Shown one piece after another: positions 47,258-58,215 of a DNA stretch of 58,215 nucleotides. The position numbers and the translations under genes were made by a program. The notes beneath the pieces are model-generated. The model ran no database searches and had not been told where the DNA came from. It saw nothing but the letters and a program-made list of their open reading frames with translations. The stretch's first letter is position 1, and every line of letters begins with the position of its first letter. The DNA comes from Didymodactylos carnosus. Its lineage: Eukaryota > Rotifera > Eurotatoria > Philodinida > Philodinidae. The stretch lies in assembly GCA_905250885.1 (NCBI GenBank), contig CAJNOQ010000269.1, positions 1 to 58,215 on the forward strand, in the 5' to 3' direction.

Positions 47258-49705
47258 TTAACTTTTGTCAAACAGCTTTACCATGTCTTTGACTGATAAT
47301 TTTTTATATTCATCTTTGTTACTCTCACTATTATTCGTACCCTTTTCTTTCAAAGATATAATATTTACTGATGTCTTATCTAAGGGCCGAAGTTTTGATT
47401 TTTCTACTGATAAACTGAAGTCAACTATTTGTTGCTTTTTCAAAGATGAATTTTGTAATTGTTTTTTATTATTTAATAATTCGTCTTCATTTATATTCTG
47501 ATAAATACTTTGAATAGTTTCATTATTATCACGCTGTAGACTGTCTATTTTGGTTGTCTGTTGAATAAGATCTGGCATATTCATATAATGTGTATCAGAA
47601 GTACGAACTGACGTTTGGTCATTATCGGTCATCGACGATAACATAGATTTATCGTCATCTTGTAATATTGGTTCCTACGAAAACATATGCAGAAGAGATA
47701 AATCAAGTATGTGAAGAACAGAAGAGCTCAACTAACAATACATAGGCAATAGCTCATTATTACCTTTTGTAAATAATTTGATGGTATCCATGCAAGTATT
47801 CCATTAACACTAGCAAATGACCATCCACTGTCGTGTTCATAACGAACCTAGAAGGGAGAGTTTGAGTGCTTGAAAGACAAATTATATGTTTCTATTTTAC
47901 TTCTATAATCTGACCACGTTTAAATGACACCGAATCTCCCACATCATCGGCAAAATCTGTATGTGCATAAAATATCTGAAATTGTTTCGATGGATCTCCG
48001 TTCGCGTTTGTCTGAACGTTCATGTTGTCATCCTAAATTATTAGAGAAATAAAAATAAATGGTGTACTACTCCTAAAATTGCTCTTACCATGATACTGTC
48101 ATGTTTGATTGCCATTTCCTTCTGATTATTGTTTGATTGCTCCTGCTGAAAATGTTGCAAATGATTCCTATGCGTTATTTTACTTGTTAAATTCTCTTGT
48201 GGTGTAAAATTTTGTAACGAAGAGCTATCATTTGACGATGAGACATCATTGGCTAAAATAACAAAAAAAAACTACAGCTTTGAATTGACTCATACACAGA
48301 ACACATACTTGTAGTTGGTAATCGATGTGATATTTGTGGAGTAAAATCCTCTATTGTTCGACCTTCACAATTTGTCAAATAAATTGCTGGAAATATACCA
48401 ATAGAATGGTTATAGCTAGAACAATGATCAGTAACAAATCAGTGAATTATTTGATTTTGTTCTAACACCCACTTCACTCTCCACCATCCTGTGTAAGCTT
48501 TTTCCATAACATGGACAAATGCACCTTTTTCTATGCTCAGTTCGTCAGGATTTACTGCAGAATAACTGTGATTAACCACATGTGGTTCATCTAAATAGAT
48601 CAACAGTCTTCACAATTGAAAATACGGTTCATCACGTTTGTTACTTAGAAAAGCTTTCAATGTTTTTGTTTCTCGTTCGCCTTTCGGTAGACTGGATGGC
48701 TGCAAATAAGGACCAGGAACAAAGCCCGATTTGTCACCATGTTGAACTAACCACCAACCTTTCGAAAAAAATAGTAATAATAATGAATGGACAAAAGATC
48801 AAGTTTTAGAAGAAAAAAAATGATCCTACCATTCGTGTGTTTTTGAATAACTTCAACCAGTTCTCCTTTTTTCAATGACATTTCAGTTTTCTCTACGGCT
48901 TGAAAATCATCTAAACATCGATAAACTGGTAATTGTACGGGATCACTGATCACGGTGACGGATGTTGATGGTTTTACATCACTAAGTAGAAAAACAGAGT
49001 TACATTGTCTATCGACTAACAAAACAATTTTATCAAAATACCTTATTTCTCGTTTGGGAGGTTGAACATCAGTCACATTCGGTCGAAAAAAATCAAGTAT
49101 AATCGAACAATGTGATACTTTTCTTGGAAGTTTAATTAATTTCTAAACAACAGCAATATAGATATGATATTTAAGAAAAATATATATGAACTTTCTGATC
49201 TTGTACAAACCTGACAATAATCATTAATCGGTCCTTTTCTGGACAAAGCCACATCTCTTATATGACTTCGGCCAAAAATTATTTTACCTAAATAAATACA
49301 CAACATATAAGTGTTAACAATAAAAGATTGCTTCACTAACCAGGTAAAAATGGTATTGTCCGGTCCGTAGAATCCATGCCAGCATCTTCTGGAAATAAGT
49401 CAAGTAGTTTACACTATAACAAAAAATAAATAAATAAATAAATAAATAAATAAATTTAAAAGTATTATTTCTACTAGATGTATCTACTTGAAGATCAAAA
49501 AACTGACAATATCGTCTATAAACAATATTGATATCATGATTTGTCCAAATTACTTGAATCACATAGACCTATAGTAAAAAATAAAAAATACTATTTTTAT
49601 AATAAATTAATGTTCACTTACATAATGCTTTGATGGTTTATATCGTTTTTCTATGTCTAATACGCGGATATCAGAAATAAAAAAATTATCTACGGTAGCC
49701 GCCAT
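47258..49705 (-). CDS. PX domain plus three SH3 domains, SH3PXD2/p47phox-type scaffold
   Basis: Scaffolds of this type bind phosphoinositides through PX and NADPH-oxidase or actin regulators through SH3 domains. Thirteen exons in transcript order: 49705-49622, 49568-49488, 49413-49341, 49287-49211, 49142-49042, 48981-48830, 48758-48645, 48590-48467, 48415-48309, 48252-48089, 48032-47901, 47847-47764, 47674-47258; all phases agree, 569 aa. PX at about 8-125: VLDIEKRYKPSKHYVYVIQV, RRYCQFFDLQ (lipid-binding Arg-Tyr) and IPFLPGKIIFGRSHIRDVA, closely like SH3PXD2. SH3-1 at 155-211 (ALYDY-like YRCLDDF, NGWWLVQ, GFVPGPYL), SH3-2 at about 228-285 (TGWWRVKW, GIFPAIYL), SH3-3 at about 377-431 (SGWSFASV, AWIPSNYLQK; second Trp replaced). 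The polar tail 432-569 is disordered. Donors of exons 7 and 8 were chosen to keep SH3-2 in frame. It follows METTL13 on the same strand by 263 bp. Confidence 0.88.
49425..49456. repeat. (AAAT)n simple repeat in a PX/SH3 intron
   Basis: About eight tandem AAAT/TAAA units inside the intron between exons 2 and 3 of the PX/SH3 gene. Simple sequence. Confidence 0.9.
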
Positions 49706-49968
49706 TATCTCAAAAACAATAACTGAATCATTTTAATTCCACATTTAATCACTGTTGAATAATTTTTAAAACGATCCAACTCATACAAAGTCTCTGTCGA
49801 AAAACGATTGATTTCCACGATTTTGTATGATCAGATAATTATTATCTTCCTTTATTGATCGATTCTCGGTCTTATTTAAAAGAACTTATAGAAAATCAAT
49901 AAAATGTTAGTGCAAAATGTTTATTAAAAAGTAACAACTTAACAAACAAACAAATATAGTAAACAGCA

Positions 49969-52900
49969 CTATTTTTGTAAAGTCAATTTTGCAAATAAAT
50001 CGTTTAAATCAACGGATAATATTTTCCAACTGTTTTTTATTTTATTTAGATCTTTGACTGATGGATTTTTCCATTCATATTCACAACAAAATATCACTTC
50101 ATTTATATCTTCATCCAATTTTATAGTATAAACATATTTAAAATAAGACATAAGTTTCTTAATACAATCACTACGATTATCGCTTGTACGAGATGCAAAA
50201 TTCATTACAAATAAACCTAAAGAAAAAAATAATAATATTGACTGTTAGACTCTAGTCCGATTGTACAGCTGATATACTGACCTGTCTCTGTTAAACTCGA
50301 TTTAATATTTTTTAAAACCTGTTCATCAAGAAAAGACGGTGCTGGACATCGTAATGGACTTTGTGGATCACCATTGTTGACATCCAATATGATTGTATCA
50401 TATTGTTCTAGAACAATAAAAAAATAACATAAAAACAAGATAAATGCTCAACAGAAATACAAATATTCATACGTTTTGATTGTTGAGATGTAGTAGCCAA
50501 AAATTCTAAACCATCGATCACAATAGATTGAATACGTTCGTCACTTTCATCAAATCCAAACCACTTTTTTCCAATTTTAACTATTTCACTATCAATATCG
50601 ATACCGGTAAGAGACGTCTAAATATATCGATATTTTTTTAAAAAATACAAACATAAACAAACGTTCATCGTACTTGTGGAAAAGTTTTTGCTAATTTTGT
50701 TCCAAGAATTCCTCCACCGAGTCCAATCAGTAATATTCTACTTAAATTCTCTAAAATAGAGAGAAATACATATATTGCATACAAGAAATAATTATTTGAT
50801 TTAACTTTACTTTGATCCATATATAGTGCTTGCAGACAACACAGTATTGCACCATGATAATCATCATTTAATATTGAATGATCAGGAATTCGAGAAATAT
50901 CTTAAAATTAATTGATGATATGCATAACCGATCAATTAAAGTTTAAAACAACAAAGAATACCTCCAGCTTCGTTGGTAATTACTTTTAAATTTACTTCAC
51001 TTTGTATTACAGTTGGATTTGATTCAAATATTAATCGTCTTTTCCATTCGTTTTCATATTTACAGTCTTCTATTAAATATGGTCCACTTAACTCTGATGC
51101 TGAACGTTCACACATGTGCACATCACCGATGCCTTCGGCTGATGACAAGAATGGAATCTATTATAATTAAACTCTATACTTGAACTAACAAGCAGTCATT
51201 TAATTATGTATTTTTATTTTTATACCTTTGTATTATGCGGAAGATTTACTGGTTTAAAATCAACAACAATTGAACTTGTTTCTGCTTTAACTTGATCTAA
51301 ATCTATATAAATTTGATCTGATTGTAAGTAAATAAAGATTAGACAATTATATTTTGCACTATTAATAACATCTTGACGTCCAGCCGATGTGGCAAATAAC
51401 CAATCACGATTTCTAAGAAAAACAAAATATTGAATATATTTATTATTTTTTAAAAATCTTTTTTCTTATACCTTCCTTTTGGAACAATGAACGCAGCGAA
51501 TAATTGTTTATATTTTGTTTTACTATTTGTTGCAATTATTTGATACCGTTTTAAATTTGTTTTAGTATCAAAAAAATCAATTGTAGGCGTCTCACCACCA
51601 GACACAAATCTAAAATAAGTGCATATGATTTTATGTTGATTGATAAAAGTTTAATTGTTGATATATATATATATACTTTTGTTTAAATTCATATTTTTTG
51701 AAACATGTTATTTGACATTCTTGAACGGTTTCAATTGCTTTATCCAATGAATTACATCGAAATAAATTCGAAGAATTGTATAATTGAATTTCAATAAACT
51801 AGAAGACAAAGAAAATAATAATAATTCAGAAATAAGACAAAGATAGTGTTATTTCAAAACATACAGGAGGATTTATATTCATTTTTGTAAAAACAAATGC
51901 AAACACTGGCAATGAAAAATTTTTTTTTGTTACAATATGATGATAACGTAATAGCCACTGTCTAGAGAAGAGTAAAATCAATATGAGTAATTATTCTTGG
52001 AAAATGTTAATAAGCAGAGCTCTGAAGGGATTAAATTTAATTAGATTGAAAAAACACCTACGTGTAGCTGACATATATACAGTGTGTAACAGAATTGATC
52101 ATACACCCTCGTATAAGCCTATGATTAATATTTTTCGGAAACAGAATCACCTGCAAGGTTCAGAGTTTCGCTAAAATGTTTCAAATTTATTGTAGTTTAT
52201 TTGATTAAAATAGGACGTGCTTGTATCATATAGTCATTGTGTTAGGCCAGGAAAAGTGAAATGGATAACTTTCTTTGTCCAACAAAACTGATGATACAGT
52301 TGAATTTTTTAAATTTTTACATAGTAAACTTTAGTTTTAATTTGATAAAACGAGCGTATTTTGTGCAGTTTTTCTCACTCATATGTACTTCAGAATTTTA
52401 AATCAAATAGCGGAGAAAAAGAAAACGTAATATAAAACAGACATTTTTTTTTATGTGTTTTCAATAATGTTTTGTAATGTTTCTCGTAAAAAATTCATAT
52501 TTTCATAAAAGATTATTTAGTTTTCCAAATCGTGTTCATTCAGTTCGTCACACAAAACTGTAGAGCTAAAAAAAGAATTGAAAATATCGAAAAAAATGTC
52601 TGTTTTGTATTTCGTTTCCTTTTCTCCACTGTTTGGTTTTAAATTCTGAAGTACATATGAGTGAGAAAAACTGCACAAAATACGCTCGTTTTATCAAATT
52701 AAAACTAAAGTTTACTATGTAAAAATTTAAAAAATTCAACTGTATCATCAGTTTTGTTGGACAAAGAAAGTTATCCATTTCACTTTTCCTGGCCTAACAC
52801 AATGACTATATGATACAAGCACGTCCTATTTTAATCAAATAAACTACAATAAATTTGAAACATTTTAGCGAAACTCTGAACCTTGCAGGTGATTCTGTTT

Positions 52901-55412
52901 CCGAGAAATATTAATCATAGGCTTATACGAGGGTGTATGATCAGTTTTGTTACACACTATAACTAATCAGAGCTCTGATAGCCTACCTATTTTTGTTAGT
53001 TTTTTCCTCACTTAGTCCAAAAATATTCTGAAATATGCTTGAGAATGTGTTCTTGAGCCAACGAAATACATATAAAACGTCCATTTGAACGAATGACGCG
53101 TGCTACTTCTGTTAATATTTGATCTATATCTGATAAGACCTTTTATGAACAAATAAAAAAATTCTAGTTTAAATCTATACTACAGAAATATAGTAAAACT
53201 AACCTGCACACTTTTGTTCGACATTAATGCATCGATTGTACTGAAATAAATCAAAATTGAGTAGTGATTTTAATTCTCTTAAAAAATGATCACAACTCTT
53301 ACCCTTTATCCAATACAACACTAAACTGATCGTCGTTGTACGTCATCTAAATATTAATAAAGTCATTAGCAAATCAGAAACTGTGTGACTACTTTTAACG
53401 TCAAGTTGTTTCTAGAAAAAACATTAGACTATCTGTTTGAGATAAATTTTAAAAGGCAGTTCATGAAATTTCAAACCATCAACACTTTTAATAAAATTTA
53501 GATTTTCAATCTCTTTACTATATTTGAAAGAGATTTTGTATATCTCATCTTTCTCTATCAAATCGTGTGTAAATCAAAATTTTTTATCATCAGCTCCCGC
53601 ACATTACAAGATTTACCATTTTAAGTTATTAATTTAAGTTTCGTTGTAATAATGCAGAATTTTGTTCAGTATTTTATTTTAATCTGACAAAAAATATCAT
53701 ACTCGTAATCTACGAATAAAACTCTATTAAACAGTGTATTTGACAACTATTGTAGACGTGTAGATAGCCTCCAATACTATGGATTACTTTATGTGTCATC
53801 ATCATTCGTTTTTTATCACATATAAATTCCACTAAATTCATCTCCATCTAATATCTTTATTTCTTTTTTTGAAAGAAAAACCATATTCTAAGGACTAAAA
53901 CTAACGTTGTCTCATGTAACTTAACCCCATGAGTTCTGTCCAACCTTGTCAAAAAAACGAAAAGAACTTTGCTTTATTTTTGAATCTGCCACCGTACATG
54001 ACGACGTTTTGTAGTTTTGGAGAAAGTTGAAAATACTAATATCATAGTAAAATCATCATTTTCAATGACACCAAAAATCTTAAAATGTTCCGTGTTTTTG
54101 GAACGAGGTTTCTAAGAGCCAAACCTGGATTCAGTGGTTATTTGAATGACTCTTTCGAATGGTGTAAAAAGGTTCAAAATCTAAATTTCATCGACAACCA
54201 ACTTTTTGAAAAATTGGTCGATTTTCTCGCGGAAGTTGTCTTAAGTCCTACATAGAAACAAAAATTAGTAGTGAGTTGTTCTATTCTTCGACTTCTTTTT
54301 TCCTATAGAGAACTGTATTCTTTTTTTTGTGTTAAAGAACGAGAAAATCAATCTCAAAAATGATATCTCGTCAAATCGATAGCTTCTTATGTGTCTTCTA
54401 CTATTTCCTCGAAGTTATCAACATCGCTCGATACTTTCAACATTCATTTGAACACCGGTGACTGCTTTTTCATATCTCAATAAGAATTATAGAAAAAGCT
54501 TGAATATTTGTTAGAAACACGTTTCAACGGAGCACGATCGATATTGATCGCTAAATATGAGTGGAAATATGCACATTAATTAATGACAAATCGTGTTAAA
54601 AATATTAACTAAGATTCTCAACAAATCATCGGTTTCAGATAATCAAAAAGGCAAATTACTGAGAAAAGATCTCAGCTAAAGAAACAGAAGCATTTTACAT
54701 AAGTTAAATATTTTGCAACAGAGACTGATGAAAAATTAGATTCGAGAACAACGACATTGATGTTGAACTACGTAAAATATTAGATCAAAAAGAGAGAAAA
54801 CGAAATTCTTCAAGAGAAAAGTGAATATTTCATAAATGGTTCGATTCGTTTCTGTGTTAGAGTAAAAACAAAAAACAAATCTCATCATATTATCTAACAT
54901 TAAACTACCACAATAAAATGAACATTGTATAGATGAAAGATTGATTCTTCGATAACCTGATCTAGTTATAAATATTTGACAAGCAACTTGTCGATTCAGT
55001 CCAAATCAAAAAATAGTAAACTCTTTTACCTGACGAGCGTCCATTGTTGAATAAATCATTTTGTTTCGACGTCGATTATCCTTTTGCATTTTGTTTATCA
55101 CAGTTTCTGATATATCAATATTATGAATATTTTCAATGCCAGAATCATATAAATCATTGCTTAAACGAGAATTTCCACAACCAATTATCAAAACACTATC
55201 TTTTGGTTTTACGTATTTATTCAATACAGGCTCGAGATCACAATAATCTGAATACCTAAAGAAGAAGAAAAAAGAATGCTAAATGTATTTGAATTTGAAA
55301 AAAAGCAACTAATTACAAACCATTCAAATGCTTCTTGGCCAACATTTTCAAAAAATTTGTCCCAATAAGATGTATCGCGAAACTCTTCGACGGCCTTTGG
55401 CAGAAGATTCAT
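49969..55412 (-). CDS. METTL13: METTL13 / eEF1A N-terminal and lysine methyltransferase
   Basis: Dual methyltransferase: in human, the N-terminal domain methylates Lys55 of eEF1A and the C-terminal domain its N-terminus. Fifteen exons in transcript order: 55412-55321, 55255-55030, 53346-53303, 53240-53204, 53139-53012, 51961-51865, 51798-51677, 51609-51472, 51412-51226, 51157-50962, 50900-50811, 50750-50674, 50617-50473, 50407-50282, 50216-49969; all phases agree, 650 aa (human about 699). Seen: MNLLPKAVEEF at the start, first SAM motif VLIIGCGNSRLSNDLYD (52-68), NIDISE, VVLDKGTIDALMS, FICISLAQEHIL, SLPVFAFVFTKM, GDVHMCERSASELSGPYLIE, second SAM motif LLIGLGGGILG (459-469), GIDIDSEIVKIGKKWFGF and IILDVNNGDP. 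Two introns are very long: 53347-55029 and 51962-53011, the latter filled by a foldback. AATAAA (complement of 49920-49925) follows the stop. Confidence 0.96.
52014..52980. mobile_element. Foldback element with ~365-bp near-identical arms filling METTL13 intron 5
   Basis: 52082-52450 is the reverse complement of about 52592-52966, with only a few differences; most of the stretch from 52091 to 52390 appears identical. An outer CAGAGCTCTGA occurs at both ends (52017 and 52968), separated from the main arm by about 50 nt only on the left. The loop is about 140 nt. The intron spans 51962-53011, so the element is nearly the whole intron. Short open frames at 51983-52174 and 52566-52778 are arm sequence, not genes. 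Confidence 0.88.
53347..55029. other. Oversized METTL13 intron 2, no element defined
   Basis: A 1.68-kb intron between exons 2 and 3, when most introns of the gene are under 90 nt. I found no inverted-repeat arms, no open frame of note and no RNA gene inside. It may contain a decayed insertion. Confidence 0.5.
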
Positions 55413-55553
55413 TATCTACTATGTTCTTAAATTAATCAGAATGAAATAAACTGTTGTGATAATTTCTTAACGCAAACAATAACTATAATACACTTTTCTT
55501 TCTGTATGATTGTCTCTCGCTCTGCCAGAAGGGGGACTGATACGTCATTTACC
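55413..55553. promoter_or_regulatory. Upstream region of METTL13
   Basis: The first 20 bp upstream of the ATG (minus strand) include TTTAAG and ACATAG, possible leader acceptor sites. The rest is A+T-rich up to the hAT-type element. Confidence 0.35.
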
Positions 55554-55703
55554 CAGGGACCTGAGTAGGTGCCGGACATTGGGGGGGATGTAACGAAAGT
55601 TTTTTGTTCGACATAGTGTAAACTTTATTTTAAATTTCACGTTCGAGGTGGTGTAAACTCTGTTTTTGGAGGGGTACGCATCCCCCCAAAATTCAGGTCT
55701 CTG
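55554..55703. mobile_element. 150-bp hAT-type MITE with perfect 8-bp target-site duplication
   Basis: The left end starts CAGGGACCTGA and the right end is complementary (TCAGGTCTCTG). Both fit the hAT terminal pattern YARNG. CATTTACC is repeated exactly outside both ends (55546-55553 and 55704-55711). G-runs near the left end (GGGGGGGATG) pair with CATCCCCCC near the right end. Non-coding. Confidence 0.88.
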
Positions 55704-55711
55704 CATTTACC

Positions 55712-57098
55712 TAGACCATATAACTCAGACTGAAAATTTGATTAATGAGTACTTCACTGGTTTTTAGCACCGTTCTCGAACAGTTCAGCGTGTTTTAGCA
55801 CACGAAATGGATAGCGCACAATGATAGTTCTGACTAAAATTCCTAATACAGAGAGAACCTAAGCGTAGTTAAGACTTCACTTCAGTATCACAAGAAAATG
55901 GGTGGTACTGCATATTAATCCGTCAATAATAAGACTCAGAAAATAATGTTGATTATATGACATAGTGCTTGCGGTTAATTAATTAACTGCCTGCTTAACT
56001 AAGCCTAGAATAACTGAAAAGTAAGAGTATTACAATACAGTTTACTTTTGATGACGATAACTAACATACACCATCGTTTTTTCAGCATGACTCAGAGGCA
56101 CTCGATTGGTAGAAAAACAAGTAAAAAAGTGCAGCGCCACTAGAGGTCTGTATTTACTGGACATGCCATGACGTCAGAATTGCCTAACCTTTGCGGATTT
56201 ATCGCGATTCTGACGTAAAATTCCGGGATTCGGTTCCGAGAAAAAGGAACCGTCTAAGAAACGGTTCCGATTCTATTGTCAGAACCGGCAGTGCGGTTCC
56301 GATTCCGAGAACCGAACATCCCTAACGAAGGAATTGAAGTTAGCGAGCAGAATAGGAAGATATCGAAAACAGACACCAGGAACAATATTTTTTTACACTG
56401 AAATGATTTCCAAGTTATTTGTTGAACCGTATGCCTGTTTTGGATTCTAATAAACTACAATTAACTTTAATTAAAAAACCAGTTTTTTTCTGGAAAAAGA
56501 TATAAAATCGCGTTCATAAAAAGAACTAAAAGCATCTGAGTACAAATCCTATTTAAGGAAAAAAGCATTTTTGTCTAGAAGTACCGACTCAAAACTTTGT
56601 GTTTCTTTCGTGACCGCATGTACCTAAGAATAATTCTTGATCTGCTGGACGTAGACACGAATATTTTTTTGCCAACGATGAGAAAAAAAGCGTGTGTGCA
56701 GATCGTTAAACCCCGCTAATAATCATCAAAAAGATGGTACAACAAGTAGCGAATCACGCACGTTAATATATACCGGCTAGAATACTATCATTACTGGCAA
56801 AATTATGACGTTAAGTACGTTAGCAGGTGATAGTAGAAGAATCCGGATACATAATCAAATTTAGTTCAACCAAAAACTCTTCTGCATATCACTGACAGAA
56901 AAATAAGGTTCTTGCGGAGTCGCGGAAAAGTGCTTTTTCGTATTCAGCACACTCGATAACCCAGGAGATTTTGATAAGCCCGGGAGGTTCGGTTTTCGCC
57001 ATGTAAAAGAGAAGACTTGGAGATATGTTTCCACAATCAGAATTATTTCAGAAGGATTTTCTGAAACAGGCCTTTTGGGAGATCTTCGCAAACCTAGG
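55712..57098. other. Spacer with a GGTTCC-word repeat, no gene
   Basis: Mostly unremarkable. At 56215-56324 words such as CGGTTCCGA and GGAACCG recur in both orientations and end in GAACATCCCTA, whose complement TAGGGATGTTC fits a hAT-like end; the opposite end was not found. The minus-strand frame 56861-57091 has no known motif. Confidence 0.45.
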
Positions 57099-57662
57099 TT
57101 GTGTGTTAAAATTTTCCAATAGGATTATGTTGCTTTTTTCATGGGCTGATAGCCCGGGATGTTCTTGTGAAAATGGGAATCAAGCGAGACCTAGATTTTC
57201 TACGGCTCGGGCGGATTTCCTATGAGTCCTAAGACTGGCATCTGGTGACTATTGGTAGCCTTGGAGACGTGTTCTGTAAACAGGATATAGAATAGAATAA
57301 ATGCTGTACATACTGAAGTTTTGAACTCGTTCTGATGCATTTTGAGTGAATAGTGAATCATTTAATATTAGGTGAAAACAGTCTGAAAACTGTAATTTTC
57401 GTAAAACTCCCTTTTTCGCTAGTTTTTAGAACTTTTTGTAAAAGCAAATATTGCCACGAGACTCAGCATGATCGATTACCTATAGTCCATTGGCTTTCAA
57501 GGCTACCAATAGTCACCAGATGCCAGTCTTAGGACTCATAGGAAATCCGCCAAAGCCGTAGAAAATCTAGGTCTCGCTTGACTCCCATTTTCAAGAGAAC
57601 ATTCCGGGCTATCAGCCCATGAAAAAAGCAACATAATCCTATTGGAAAATTTTAACACACAA
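57099..57662. mobile_element. MITE-like element with ~165-bp terminal inverted repeats
   Basis: 57099-57263 and 57497-57662 are reverse complements with few differences; shared text includes TTGTGTGTTAAAATTTTCCA, TAGTCACCAGATGCCAGTCT and ATGGGCTGATAGCCCGG. The middle, about 230 nt, is non-coding. No convincing target-site duplication. Confidence 0.8.
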
Positions 57663-58090
57663 TATTAGATTACAAAACCTTAACTTCATCGGTTTTCTAC
57701 TGAAATTGAAAATGAAAAGTGTTTTTTATAGTTTTGATGACACTTAGTAATTAAGCGTTTAGGTTAAACTGATATTGAAACATTTGGATGTGAAAAATTT
57801 TATAGTAGTTCTGTGAACGACATAATCGACTTCATGTTACACTCTACAATAGTATTTTGTTCATTACAAACGATCTTCAATGACTTTCGCCAAGACTCAC
57901 TGCTGCAAACTTCACAGAAAAAATTAAATCAAAAATAGAGCTTGTAATAATAACGGGTGTCACAAATGTATACAATTCTATATCAGACAGAACATAACAG
58001 GAAAGAGCGCTGGTTCACCGTGTTTTCTTCAAGTTTACATAGATGTTAAAGGAGCAGTTTATCAAAAACTATGTTATCAAAATCACCTCC
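57663..58090. other. Terminal spacer, no gene seen
   Basis: A+T-rich sequence without recognisable exon, repeat arm or RNA gene, leading into the GTAC-word repeat at the window edge. Confidence 0.5.
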
Positions 58091-58091
58091 C

Positions 58092-58215
58092 TAGTGAATG
58101 TACTGAGCTAAGGGTACCTGAAAAAGTACCCTGCTACCAGTATGTCACAGGAACTTTCGGGTACTGAAGTACCTTAAAGTACTTTTAGGTACGTATAAGG
58201 TACTCGGGCGGGTAC
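58092..58215. repeat. GTAC-word repeat cut by the window edge
   Basis: Starts TAGTGAATGTACTG as at 46315, then TAAGGGTACCTG, AAGTACCC, GGGTACTGAAGTACC, AAAGTACTTTTAGGTACG and so on to the window end. The dense GTAC words in both orientations suggest the terminal part of a DNA element. Confidence 0.6.

Noticed and set aside
47265..47501. Plus-strand open frame opposite the PX/SH3 tail exon
   Set aside because: Antisense to a supported terminal exon; low-complexity translation.
52014..52980. hAT assignment of the METTL13 foldback from its CAGAGCTCTGA ends
   Set aside because: That word is itself palindromic, and the flanking 8-mers (TTAATAAG and ATAGCCTA) do not match, so there is no target-site duplication.
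1..58215. tRNA, rRNA, CRISPR array, telomeric repeat or retroelement protein
   Set aside because: Scanning both strands by eye gave no tRNA T-loop in a plausible cloverleaf, no rRNA blocks, no regularly spaced direct repeats, no telomere-like tandem array and no reverse-transcriptase motif. A covariance-model scan would be decisive for tRNAs.

Overview
This is a nuclear, strongly A+T-rich invertebrate animal contig. Eleven protein genes can be reconstructed by splicing, all but one (TMEM231) with introns, mostly 50-80 nt GT-AG introns. The gene set is metazoan and ciliate-celled: a BBSome subunit, a transition-zone protein, Flower, a UCP4-type carrier and a PX/SH3 scaffold. Tiny introns, compact genes in A+T-rich spacers, many small foldback elements, and a likely splice acceptor just upstream of almost every start codon (as expected for spliced-leader trans-splicing) suggest a bdelloid-rotifer-like genome. 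That assignment is inference.

Layout: 1-4004 intergenic; 4005-6304 (-) inositol hexakisphosphate kinase; 6305-14829 long spacer with a G+C-richer hairpin-rich block at 11260-11990; 14830-15756 (-) TMEM231, intronless; 16740-17460 remains of a decayed gene; 17980-19337 (+) IMP4; 20287-25387 (+) BBS9/PTHB1 in 22 exons; 25388-29863 spacer with nested inverted repeats; 29864-31367 (+) ANKRD29-like ankyrin protein; 31368-34709 spacer with inverted-repeat elements, including a hAT-type MITE with a perfect 8-bp target-site duplication; 34710-35472 (+) ribosomal protein eL34; 35730-37544 (+) UCP4-like carrier; 38372-39311 (-) Flower; 40192-44199 (+) CLCC1-like channel, divergent from Flower; 44200-47257 spacer with a probable broken WAP-domain gene and a 412-bp palindromic element; 47258-49705 (-) PX plus three SH3 domains (SH3PXD2/p47phox type); 49969-55412 (-) METTL13; 55413-58215 repeat-rich end with a second hAT-type MITE.

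The genes are conserved housekeeping or cell-biology genes with no common pathway. TMEM231 and BBS9 both serve cilia but are not adjacent. Two same-strand pairs (eL34/UCP4 and METTL13/PX-SH3) are separated by only about 260 bp and could be co-transcribed.

The most unusual feature is the foldback DNA. Three host genes (BBS9, CLCC1, METTL13) carry large inverted repeats inside an otherwise oversized intron. Two of these have arms of over 300 bp that look essentially identical, so the unspliced RNA should form long double-stranded hairpins. I saw no transposase, reverse transcriptase, tRNA, rRNA or CRISPR array. Exon borders were read by eye and may be off by a base or two.
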